This document shows positions 7,868 through 15,423 of a DNA stretch of 37,718 nt, in pieces (position 1 is the stretch's first letter; every line of letters begins with the position of its first letter). The DNA is from Planctomycetia bacterium (GTDB lineage Bacteria; Planctomycetota; Planctomycetia; Gemmatales; HRBIN36), in assembly GCA_016795155.1 (NCBI GenBank), contig JAEUIE010000013.1:1-37718 (forward strand), read 5' to 3'. The translations under genes were made by a program, and so were the position numbers. A model generated the notes under the pieces. It saw only the letters and a program-made list of their open reading frames with translations, searched no databases and was not told where the DNA came from.

Positions 7868-8188
7868 ATGACATGTCTACCTGTTTTTGAGTGTGATGGC
7901 TGTGGAGCCTGTTGCCGAACGTTTCCCATCTACGTTACCGAAGCCGATGCGATTCTCGAACCACGTATTCACCAGGAAGGCTGCAGGAATACCAACAGCA
8001 CGCGATACCCCATCACCTTGTTTCCGTTGCCATTTCACGAAGCATGCTGTTTCCTTGATTCTGAACAACGCTGTGCCATTTATTCCACACGACCAGGTAT
8101 CTGCCGCGAGTTGGCAGCGGGCTCGGAGCAATGTCAGCAGGCCAGGCAAAGGCAGGGTTTGCCTGAACTGCTCCCTTCAGAGAAGTGA
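7868..8188 (+). CDS. YkgJ-type cysteine-cluster protein
   Basis: The 106-residue protein has CDGCGACCRTFP at residues 9-20, then a second set, CCFLDSEQRCAIYSTRPGICREL. This is the cysteine spacing of the YkgJ/CxxCxxCC family, predicted to bind zinc or an Fe-S cluster. The molecular role is unknown. It is divergent from the ParA gene (126 bp between starts) and converges on the kinase gene, with 18 bases between stops. The ribosome site is weak. Confidence 0.85.
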   Translation: MTCLPVFECDGCGACCRTFPIYVTEADAILEPRIHQEGCRNTNSTRYPITLFPLPFHEACCFLDSEQRCAIYSTRPGICRELAAGSEQCQQARQRQGLPELLPSEK

Positions 8189-8206
8189 AAGCAGTAATCT
8201 GTCGAT

Positions 8207-10618
8207 TCAATTTCTTAACAGGTTTGATTTGCACCACTGATGATAGGCTTCTCCCGGCCCAATGAGATCAGTGCTAGGCCCCATCTCCTTCATTAACGGT
8301 CCACTGGTGTTAGCAATCTGTTTGAGTTGCAAGACAGTGAGTGGTGTAGGGCCTGTTCGTGTCTGAAACTGGATATCGCCCTCTATCGACCTGGTGTCTT
8401 TCATGTTCCAGAACTCCTGCCATTGAGCGACATTCTTCAACTCCGCTGACTGGGAGATGTTTAATTCCGCCATTTTGATCTGTGAAGTTCTGAGAGCAGA
8501 CAGATAGTCAGTGTGCTTGCGATAAACGTTGGAATCTTCAGACCAGGAGACAACCGCTTTGCCCAGATCACGAATCGTTTCCGGGTGGTTGATATCGAAA
8601 GGGTTTCGAGGCAAGGTGAGAACTGTCAACGGGTGTGTACAATCGACGATATTTCGGAAGGCTTTGACAGGAAACGAAAACCTTGGATTAAGCTCGACAA
8701 AAACATTGAGCACTCGTTCCCCCGAAAATATGTTTCTGGCAAGGTAAATCCCTTTGCGGACAATATTGGCCATGTTGGGAGGCCGCCCAATATTCATGAT
8801 CGCACGACATTCGATAACATTGTTCTCAAGATGAACGGGAGAACTGGACACTTTCCAGGCCAGGCAGCACCCATTTGGTGAAACGATATGACAGCGTTCT
8901 ATAACGACATCCTGACCAGTGGATCCTATGCAGGCTGTTGCATCACCACTGACAATACGACAATTCAAGATGGATAGTTTCCTATTGGATGAATACAAAA
9001 TAGCCCGCTGCGAAGGGTCATCCATCTTGGTGACCGGAGCCTTCAGCGGCCAGTAGATTTCAATCCCTTCTAGAGTCAAATCAGAATTAGTCGAGAGAAA
9101 TTGACGAAAGTTTCCATTCCCCGTGGTCTCCGGAATGAATCGAGGGTGAGAGCCTGGTGCTGCTCGGACTGTCATATTCTTATTTTCGATTCTGATTGTC
9201 GGAGTGGAGAAGGGACCGTCGCCATGAATGATGATTGTGCCTTTCTCGGAAACTGCATCAATGGCTTCTGCCAGTGAAGGGTATTTTCTTTCGTCTCCCA
9301 CTATCTGAAATCCCTGAATAACGGCTTCCGCTTGTGTTGCGTGACTTGTCAGAACTTCCTGTTGACGCTGTACTAGAAAGATGATGGCTGCGATGCAGAT
9401 GCCTGAAAGCAATAAGGTGGAAATCAGGATGACTGGATTCCAGGTTCTTCTGCTGTTATTTGCGCTTGTTCTGACAGGCAGTATGCTGTTTCGTTGTTCA
9501 AGCAAATCTGCCAATTCTGCTGCTGAACTGATGCGATTCTCCGGCTCCTTCCGAAGAAGAGAATGGACGATACTGCAAAACCATTCTGGCAGCTCCGGAT
9601 TGATTTCATGCAATGGTTTCTCATTGGCTGAGCGAATCTGATTCAGCAGCACAAATGGGGAATCGGCTTTGAAGGGCAACTCTCCACTACTGGCCTGATA
9701 TAGAACCACTCCCAGGCTAAAGAGGTCAGAACGGGCATCGAGAGCACTGTCGGTTGCCTGCTCAGGCGACATGTAGGCAGGGGTACCCGCCAGCATGCCA
9801 ACTCGTGTCAGCGATTCATTCCCCAGATGCTTGGCAAGCCCGAAATCGGTGATGCGGGCATTGCCTGTCTCACTGTCCAGAAGAATATTCCCTGGCTTGA
9901 TATCCCGATGAACCATTCCCCGGTCATGTGCTGCGGATAATCCACGCGCCACCTGCTGGCCTATTCGCAATACTTCTTCGAATGGCAGCACTTTCTGCCG
10001 AGTCAGCCTTTCAGCCAGTGATTCTCCATCTACATACTGAAGAACAAGGAACGGAATGCCATCTGCTTCACTGATGGCATGAATGGCTACAACATTTTCA
10101 TGAGTCAGTGCAGCTGCGGACTGAGCTTCACGCACAAAACGGTTCTTGGCTTCCGGTCGTTCGAGCAAATGAGGCGAAAGTACTTTAACGGCAACAGTAC
10201 GATTCAGGATCGAATCGAGTCCTTCGAAGACCACCCCCATGCCGCCCCGGCCAATGACTCTACGAATTTGGATGTTTCCCAGCCTGCCGAGGTAACCCGG
10301 CAAGAGCGTTGGCTGTAGTACAGGTAGTGTCGCCTTGCTGTGTTCTGATGAGGCAGGTGTTGAAAACAGTGCAACGGATTGTGATGATTCAGTGATCAGT
10401 TGATCCATCACCCGTTTCAAATGGAATGAAGAAGTAGGCGGTTGAGATGAAACACTTCCGAATACTGATCCAAATTCTGTCACTTGAGCTACAGCTTCCA
10501 GGCGTTCTCGACATGTGGGGCATCGAGAAAGATGTTCATCCAGTTTTCCCTGTTCATTTTCTGGAAGAATGTCCGTCAGCACCTGTGTCAACATCGAGTC
10601 GGTAGGGCATTGATTCAC
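8207..10618 (-). CDS. zinc-finger/serine-threonine kinase/beta-helix-like receptor
   Basis: This 803-residue protein has four parts. Residues 1-45 resemble an anti-sigma zinc finger (H29-x3-C33-x2-C36). Residues about 117-380 are a Hanks kinase: glycine loop GRGGMG at 123-128, Lys145 in VAVK, VHRDIKPGN, ITDFGLA and SPEQ. One membrane span is VILISTLLLSGICIAAIIFL near 395. The roughly 380 residues beyond it look like a right-handed beta helix, with IRIENKNMTV, LTLEGIEIYWP, LSILNCRI and VVIERCHI repeating as short strands. The last part is probably a periplasmic sensor or binding domain. The start is GTG. It shares GTGA with the stop of the upstream sigma-factor gene, so the two are translationally coupled. 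It may both bind and phosphorylate that sigma factor, which is inference. Confidence 0.9.
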   Translation of the reverse strand: MNQCPTDSMLTQVLTDILPENEQGKLDEHLSRCPTCRERLEAVAQVTEFGSVFGSVSSQPPTSSFHLKRVMDQLITESSQSVALFSTPASSEHSKATLPVLQPTLLPGYLGRLGNIQIRRVIGRGGMGVVFEGLDSILNRTVAVKVLSPHLLERPEAKNRFVREAQSAAALTHENVVAIHAISEADGIPFLVLQYVDGESLAERLTRQKVLPFEEVLRIGQQVARGLSAAHDRGMVHRDIKPGNILLDSETGNARITDFGLAKHLGNESLTRVGMLAGTPAYMSPEQATDSALDARSDLFSLGVVLYQASSGELPFKADSPFVLLNQIRSANEKPLHEINPELPEWFCSIVHSLLRKEPENRISSAAELADLLEQRNSILPVRTSANNSRRTWNPVILISTLLLSGICIAAIIFLVQRQQEVLTSHATQAEAVIQGFQIVGDERKYPSLAEAIDAVSEKGTIIIHGDGPFSTPTIRIENKNMTVRAAPGSHPRFIPETTGNGNFRQFLSTNSDLTLEGIEIYWPLKAPVTKMDDPSQRAILYSSNRKLSILNCRIVSGDATACIGSTGQDVVIERCHIVSPNGCCLAWKVSSSPVHLENNVIECRAIMNIGRPPNMANIVRKGIYLARNIFSGERVLNVFVELNPRFSFPVKAFRNIVDCTHPLTVLTLPRNPFDINHPETIRDLGKAVVSWSEDSNVYRKHTDYLSALRTSQIKMAELNISQSAELKNVAQWQEFWNMKDTRSIEGDIQFQTRTGPTPLTVLQLKQIANTSGPLMKEMGPSTDLIGPGEAYHQWCKSNLLRN

Positions 10619-11202
10619 TGCTGGTCTCCCTGAACGAACTCGACTTCCTGTCGAATACGGGCTGTTATCCTGCTGCGGGCTATGTACACAGCACCGGTGG
10701 ACATGTTTAATTCTTTGGCGACAGTATCAATTTCCTGGCCATCGACTACAGTTCGCCAGAAAGCCTGCCAAGATGCTTCACGAAATTCAGGTTGCACTCG
10801 CTTGGCTGCCCAGTGAAACAAATGCAATTGATATTCTTTGTCCCACTCGGCTTCGCTGGAGCCTTCATCGGGATGTTCAGCCAGAAGATCACGTACTTCG
10901 GAATCGCCAGTGCCTCGATTGCGGCTCGCTTTACGAGTGGTGAATTTCCGAATTTCATTTCGGGCAACGGTAAAGAGCCAGCCCCGGAAAGAACCCCGGG
11001 CTGGCTCATAAACAAACTCCGGCGCAGCACGCAGAACCAGGCGAAGAATGTCCTGAGCCAGGTCTGCAGCGTCTGCATCCTGGAGCCTGTTCTTCATCGC
11101 ATATGAATGGAGCAACGGAGCGTAGAGTTGTACAAACTCAGTCCACGACTGGCTGTCCTGCGGATCACGGATGCGCATCAGAAGGCTGGCACGCGTTTGC
11201 AT
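10615..11202 (-). CDS. ECF-type RNA polymerase sigma factor
   Basis: The 195-residue protein carries region 2 (FVQLYAPLLHSYAMKNRLQDADAADLAQDI, with FRGWLFTVARNEIRK as 2.3/2.4) and region 4 (FWRTVVDGQEIDTVAKELNMSTGAVYIARSRI, a helix-turn-helix). It is a small sigma-70 of the planctomycete ECF type. The frame is open up to 11271, but the ATG at 11202 was chosen because GGAAGG lies five bases before it and the usual TRASLLMRIRDPQD opening then follows. Its stop overlaps the kinase start by four bases. The pair is a typical planctomycete signalling unit: the kinase has an anti-sigma-like finger at its N-terminus, and the sigma factor is its probable partner. Confidence 0.9.
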   Translation of the reverse strand: MQTRASLLMRIRDPQDSQSWTEFVQLYAPLLHSYAMKNRLQDADAADLAQDILRLVLRAAPEFVYEPARGSFRGWLFTVARNEIRKFTTRKASRNRGTGDSEVRDLLAEHPDEGSSEAEWDKEYQLHLFHWAAKRVQPEFREASWQAFWRTVVDGQEIDTVAKELNMSTGAVYIARSRITARIRQEVEFVQGDQQ

Positions 11203-11338
11203 AAATCCTTCCGATTTGCTCCGTGAAGAATGATTCAGCACTGAATGACTTGCCTGATATGCTACATGCAAGAGTCTTCAACCTCCAGAACAATTATCGG
11301 TGAGTTGGCACTTCCTCGATTCTGAACGATTATGTGAA

Positions 11339-11773
11339 TCAGGCAATTGCTGTAGCAGCAGAAGGTTCGGTACTACGAAGCAGAAATGCCAGTCCGCCAG
11401 CCACTATCATCTGTCCGGAAAAGACTAGGCTGGGAGGAGCCAGCAAACCGGGAATCAACGAACATGCAATCAGTGCCACCCCGGCATACTTTGGTTTCAA
11501 TCTGTTAAGATGCAACATTACCAGGCAGGCCATGCCGACCACAGCGCCGAGCAGCAGAAGATACGATGCAGTGACGTACTTATTAAGCTCAGCCAGTTTG
11601 CTGCTCATGTTTGCGGATGCAGCTTTACTGTTGCTTTGCTGCAAGCTGCGTTCATATTCTTCGAGCTTTTTAACAGTATCGGCATTCGCTGATGCATCAC
11701 TCAGCCATTTCATCCCAACTAAACCGGCACCAAGAGCACCGAGAAATCCAAGAATCAGTACTGCTATCTTCAC
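11339..11773 (-). CDS. small multi-span membrane protein
   Basis: The 144-residue protein has four hydrophobic segments: residues 3-21, about 68-90, 97-111 and 118-130. A polar, helical loop (ADTVKKLEEYERSLQQ and following) links the first and second. I recognise no family. The start is GTG, with AGGAG seven bases upstream. That Shine-Dalgarno is inside the stem of the hairpin at 11780-11819. It follows the four-repeat gene on the same strand. Confidence 0.65.
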   Translation of the reverse strand: MKIAVLILGFLGALGAGLVGMKWLSDASANADTVKKLEEYERSLQQSNSKAASANMSSKLAELNKYVTASYLLLLGAVVGMACLVMLHLNRLKPKYAGVALIACSLIPGLLAPPSLVFSGQMIVAGGLAFLLRSTEPSAATAIA

Positions 11774-11779
11774 GACAAA

Positions 11780-11819
11780 CTCCTGTGGATGAACCTGATA
11801 AAGCAGGTATCCACAGGAG
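11780..11819 (-). promoter_or_regulatory. hairpin that masks a Shine-Dalgarno
   Basis: CTCCTGTGGAT (11780-11790) pairs perfectly with ATCCACAGGAG (11809-11819). Inside, ACCTG (11793-11797) pairs with CAGGT (11804-11808) around a six-base loop, leaving a two-base bulge. In the minus-strand RNA the AGGAG ribosome site of the GTG-start gene ending at 11773 is in the 3' strand of the stem. The hairpin begins 31 bases after the stop of the upstream gene, so it could also be a weak terminator, but only GTTTGTC follows it. Confidence 0.6.
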
Positions 11820-11850
11820 CGAATGATCTTTCAGGAAAATTGATAACGAC

Positions 11851-13158
11851 CTAACGCATTTCGGCCTCTATCTTTACAGCGGTTTTGTTGTAGGTGTTCT
11901 TTTGAATTTCCAGCCTTAGTACCACGGCATTCTGGGTAAATCGCATTAACCCCTTTCCCTGTTGTTCAGCTTCTTTCCAACCCAGTTTTGTCAGTTCCTT
12001 GCGATAAAAAGCCTCGGTGTCACCCAGGCTCAAAGAAGTAGTCAGATTCATGAAGTGATACCGTTCAGGATCAACCTTGGCGCCTTCAGGCATGGGCAGC
12101 TTGCGAATATCCACATTGCCATGATTCATGAGTGACAATTCGGTAACGCCTTCTTTCTTGTCTCGCTGTGCACTGAAATGCAGCAGGTAACCCTTCTTTT
12201 CAAAATAAAGTAGCGCCAGTGTGTCGGTTTCCACCATGGGTGTCAGTTCAGTAAAGCCAGCGGCTTTCATTTGCTGACGGTAAAACTTGACGGCATCTTC
12301 CAGTGAATCTGGCACTTGATAGGCGGTACCAATAGGTAGCGATACCAGCTCTTTCTGAAATTTCGCCTTGGCTGCTTTCTCCATTCGAGGCAGTTTCATG
12401 ATGTTGATAACTTCCATCGCTTCTTTCATGGTGCCTGGCTTGGAAGAAGTGCCAGTAGATACGGTGCTGGCGACTTCTGATGCACTCATGTCGTGTTTGA
12501 TACCGGAAGTGTAGGTGACTTCAGATTGGTCTGCCTTCTTGACGATGACCAGCGTGCACTCGATGGCATTCTGTCTAAATTGCAAAACGAAGCGACCTTC
12601 CTTGGCCCAGGTGTCAAACATGTCATTGACTTCTTCCTTCCAGCCTTGTTTGGTCATGAACTCCCTGCAGAACTTCACGACTGCATCTGCAGGCTGCTTG
12701 GTGAAATAATAAACCGCACCTTTGTTGCTGGTTTTTACATCAGCATCGTCGGCTTTGGGAAACTGGCTGACATCCACATTACCGAAGTTCATCAAGGTGA
12801 TGGCTATGGGTTCTTCAGGTTTAGTTCGATAGCCGGAAACACTGAGACGAAAGCCATTCTTTTCCAGGACGACACTCAGATAATTCTTCTGATCCGAAGC
12901 GACAGAGGTGTCCTCCTTCCAGCCGAGTTTGGTGAGTTGCTGGCGATAAAACTCGGCGGCCTGCTCATAGGTTCCCGGAGCCTGAAAGCTCATATGATTG
13001 AATCGTTTCTGGATCCTGCTGGCGTCAGGCAATAGCGGCATGGTTTCCCAGTCAACCGCTTCCTTGACCTGCTGAACGGTAGCAGGTTTGGCCGTATCCT
13101 GACAGTAAACGGCTGATGCATAACTCAATACCATCAGCAACATAACGATCTTCTTCAT
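11851..13158 (-). CDS. exported protein with four copies of one domain
   Basis: The 435-residue protein starts with a signal peptide (MKKIVMLLMVLSYASAVYCQ). The same helix recurs four times: YEQAAEFYRQQLTKLGWKE (64-82), PADAVVKFCREFMTKQGWKE (156-175), LEDAVKFYRQQMKAAGFTE (286-304) and DTEAFYRKELTKLGWKE (380-396). Each is followed by strands, and copies 1 and 3 both end in LMN-x-GNVD. The protein is therefore a duplicated two-module unit, with a polar Ser/Thr linker at about 222-245. I know no named family. Binding of a ligand or envelope partner is a guess. The start at 13158 was chosen for the signal peptide and for GGAGAAG upstream, rather than the longer frame from 13203. Confidence 0.75.
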   Translation of the reverse strand: MKKIVMLLMVLSYASAVYCQDTAKPATVQQVKEAVDWETMPLLPDASRIQKRFNHMSFQAPGTYEQAAEFYRQQLTKLGWKEDTSVASDQKNYLSVVLEKNGFRLSVSGYRTKPEEPIAITLMNFGNVDVSQFPKADDADVKTSNKGAVYYFTKQPADAVVKFCREFMTKQGWKEEVNDMFDTWAKEGRFVLQFRQNAIECTLVIVKKADQSEVTYTSGIKHDMSASEVASTVSTGTSSKPGTMKEAMEVINIMKLPRMEKAAKAKFQKELVSLPIGTAYQVPDSLEDAVKFYRQQMKAAGFTELTPMVETDTLALLYFEKKGYLLHFSAQRDKKEGVTELSLMNHGNVDIRKLPMPEGAKVDPERYHFMNLTTSLSLGDTEAFYRKELTKLGWKEAEQQGKGLMRFTQNAVVLRLEIQKNTYNKTAVKIEAEMR

Positions 13159-13246
13159 GTTCAGGCTTCTCCAGTAACCACAAAGCCAGTTTTCCACTGA
13201 CAACTATATGCGATAGAATAGCACATTTCCCCCGTGAGATTCGCCA

Positions 13247-14053
13247 ATGTTGGAGAATTACCGGCAGGCAGCCCAGGCATTGAAGGAAGCTGATGCGCTC
13301 CTTATTGGTGCAGGGGCCGGCATGGGGGTGGATTCCGGCTTGCCTGATTTCCGAGGAGATGCAGGCTTCTGGAAAGCCTACCCCATTCACTATGGAAGAT
13401 CGTTCCACGAACTCGCCAATCCTCGCTGGTTTCGCTCCGATCCTGCACTGGCCTGGGGGTTTTATGGCCATCGGCTTAAGCTCTATCAGGCTACTGTGCC
13501 GCACGAAGGCTTCGCCATACTGTTGAATTGGGCTGAACGGATGCCTGCAGGCTATTTTGTCTTTACCAGCAATGTCGATGGCCACTTCCAGAAAGCAGGT
13601 TTCGATGCCGAGCGGATATTTGAATGTCATGGCTCCATCAATTTCCTGCAGTGTCAGAAACCTTGTCATGAAGAAATCTGGCAGGCAGATGCATCGACAT
13701 TCGATGTTGAGATGAATACACTGCGTGCCGTCGGCCAACTGCCTGTTTGTAGATCTTGTCAGCTGATAGCCAGGCCAAATGCGTTGTTGTTTGGTGATGG
13801 TCACTGGCTCGATATCCGTAGTCGTGAGCAAGCGAGCCGATATTCGCAATGGTTAAGACAAGTGCAGGGCAAATACGTCGTCGCCATCGAGTTAGGTGCG
13901 GGTACTGCCATCCCGACGGTTCGTTATGAATGTGAAGCTAGGGCTTCTACTCTGATTCGGATCAACCCGCGAGAAGCGGAAGTGAGAAATGGCGGTATTT
14001 CTCTTTCATTTGGAGCGTTATTGGCATTGAAGTCTATCAACGAACTCATGTAA
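13247..14053 (+). CDS. Sir2-family NAD-dependent deacylase
   Basis: The 268-residue protein has the sirtuin NAD site (GAGAGMGVDSGLPDFRGDAGFW at residues 22-43; only the GAGAGM and SGLPDFRG parts are diagnostic), the TSNVDGHF segment in place of the usual TQNID, and ECHGS with the catalytic histidine. A structural zinc site is supplied by LQCQKPC and VCRSC. The C-terminal ELGAGTAIPTVRYECE contributes to the NAD pocket. It would remove acyl groups from lysines or act as an ADP-ribosyltransferase. This is the divergent bacterial branch rather than CobB, so the substrate is open. It is divergent from the four-repeat gene, with 88 bp between starts. Confidence 0.85.
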   Translation: MLENYRQAAQALKEADALLIGAGAGMGVDSGLPDFRGDAGFWKAYPIHYGRSFHELANPRWFRSDPALAWGFYGHRLKLYQATVPHEGFAILLNWAERMPAGYFVFTSNVDGHFQKAGFDAERIFECHGSINFLQCQKPCHEEIWQADASTFDVEMNTLRAVGQLPVCRSCQLIARPNALLFGDGHWLDIRSREQASRYSQWLRQVQGKYVVAIELGAGTAIPTVRYECEARASTLIRINPREAEVRNGGISLSFGALLALKSINELM

Positions 14054-14075
14054 TCGTCTGTCACAAGGAGTTTCC

Positions 14076-14534
14076 ATGTCGGCTATCACATACTTCATTC
14101 TCATGCATTTGGTTTTTCATCCAACCCAGGATAACGTGGACAAGACAAAACAGGAACTCATTGCAGCAGACCGCGAATTCTGCAAGACGGTCACCGCAAA
14201 AGGCATTGATGGCTGGATGAGTTTCATGGCCAGCGATGCAGCCAGGCTTGGGCCAATAGGCAGCAAGTTTGTTACCGGTGCTGTCAACATCCGCAAGCAG
14301 GATAGTCCACTGTTTGCCAATCCACAGGTGAAGTTGTTATGGGAACCTGTTGATGCCCATGCATTTGCTGATGGTAGATCGGGCATCACCACAGGTAAAT
14401 ACCGGCTGGTCGAAAAATCTGCCGATGGGAAGGAAACAACAAAATCCCAAGGCGCCTACGTCACCACCTGGCGAAAGGATACAGCAGGCTGGAAGGTGAT
14501 CTTTGATACGGGGGTGCCGGAGGAGAGGAAGTAA
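14076..14534 (+). CDS. NTF2-like protein (DUF4440/SnoaL type)
   Basis: The 152-residue protein has an N-terminal hydrophobic stretch (YFILMHLVF) that may be a short signal, then IAADREFCKTVTAKGIDGWMSFMASDA, SGITTGKYRLVEK and GAYVTTWRKDTAGWKVIFDTG. This is the pattern of the DUF4440 group of cone-shaped NTF2-like domains, which bind small molecules or act as enzymes. The substrate cannot be told. AAGGAG lies six bases before the ATG. It follows the sirtuin by 22 bases and is probably co-transcribed with it. Confidence 0.78.
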   Translation: MSAITYFILMHLVFHPTQDNVDKTKQELIAADREFCKTVTAKGIDGWMSFMASDAARLGPIGSKFVTGAVNIRKQDSPLFANPQVKLLWEPVDAHAFADGRSGITTGKYRLVEKSADGKETTKSQGAYVTTWRKDTAGWKVIFDTGVPEERK

Positions 14535-14551
14535 CAGGTTTGATTTAAGTA

Positions 14552-15208
14552 TTAACGGCAAGTACGCCGTCCGTTGAGTACTCCTGTATTCTTGAAATGG
14601 TCTTTTCCAAAAAGCCTGACTGCAACGTAATAGATGATTGCAATGACTGGTCCAGCTTTTCGAAGTAAACACCTATAAAAACATCTATCGAAAAATGCTC
14701 TATCTTCTTCAATTCCTCCTTCATCATAATCGAGGTCATGTTTGCAACAGCAGACCGCCCACCAGCCATCAGGAGAATAAGAGCAATGGTCTACTGATGA
14801 ATCACAGAGTGGCTGAAGATGTTTCAGTTCCTGGTGCTTTTCCAGCATCTTTACCTGGCAGGCAGACAAATAGAAGTGGAAGAGAACTTTCGACATCAGC
14901 TTGACTCGCCTGCGGTGCAGGATACTTGCTTTCGACTTGTTTTTGATCAAATCTTTCTGGTTCCAGTAATGAGCAAAATCAATGCAGTCTCGATTTCTTA
15001 TGTACCGCATAGCTAACGACTTACCACGTTCATCTTCCATCATCAACCATTCTTCAGACTCTAGGCCAAAGACGCGGAAGGCACTTGGTTCCAGCGACAA
15101 GAGGGGAAAAGTTGCTCGGACGATCTCCCTTCCGTCTTTAGTTGAGACAATAATTTCCTGGGCGGTATTCGTTGTCGATGATCCGAAACTGTACGACTGC
15201 TTGGCCAT
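14552..15208 (-). CDS. protein with a phospholipase-A2-like HD motif
   Basis: The 218-residue protein has an N-terminal beta-rich half (QEIIVSTKDGREIVRATFP, MMEDERGKSLAMRYI) of no family I can name. The C-terminal half has CCCKHDLDYDEGG at 153-165, then DRAFFDRCFYRCLL and IIYYVAVRLFG. CC-x2-HD-x2-Y is the active-site arrangement of secreted phospholipases A2 (His157, Asp158, Tyr161), and a second Asp follows within DRCFYRC. Short bacterial proteins with HD-x2-Y and a YY-x-AVRLFG tail exist, so this may be a PLA2-fold domain. Activity is inference. There is no signal peptide. The start at 15208 has AAGAGGAG upstream and was preferred to the longer open frame (to 15349). It converges on the NTF2-like gene. 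Confidence 0.7.
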   Translation of the reverse strand: MAKQSYSFGSSTTNTAQEIIVSTKDGREIVRATFPLLSLEPSAFRVFGLESEEWLMMEDERGKSLAMRYIRNRDCIDFAHYWNQKDLIKNKSKASILHRRRVKLMSKVLFHFYLSACQVKMLEKHQELKHLQPLCDSSVDHCSYSPDGWWAVCCCKHDLDYDEGGIEEDRAFFDRCFYRCLLRKAGPVIAIIYYVAVRLFGKDHFKNTGVLNGRRTCR

Positions 15209-15339
15209 GGTAACTCCTCTTCTTGAATGTTCAAATAAAGTTCTGCTATCAACAAAGCGTAATTCCCCATCGATCAATGACAGGTTTCTGGAATTTATTG
15301 AAGGAAAATTCTGGGGTGCAATGGTTACTCGGTAGATAA

Positions 15340-15369
15340 GAAATCGCACGATCCAAGACGTGCGATTTC
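15340..15369 (-). terminator. intrinsic terminator after the isomerase-like gene
   Basis: GAAATCGCACG (15340-15350) and CGTGCGATTTC (15359-15369) form a perfect 11-bp stem with an eight-base loop. On the minus strand TTATC follows the stem. It lies 55 bases after the stop of the gene at 15424-16593 and before the start of the next gene on that strand. Confidence 0.6.
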
Positions 15370-15423
15370 CATGGCAACAGCATACACTGTATGAAGTGAG
15401 GACTTTACCAAGATACGCGATTC

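Noticed and set aside
11203-11271. Longer sigma-factor start at 11271
   Set aside because: The extra residues do not match the family, and GGAAGG before the ATG at 11202 gives a better start.
13052-13849. 265-residue minus-strand frame over the sirtuin
   Set aside because: It is antisense to the sirtuin, which has full NAD and zinc motifs.
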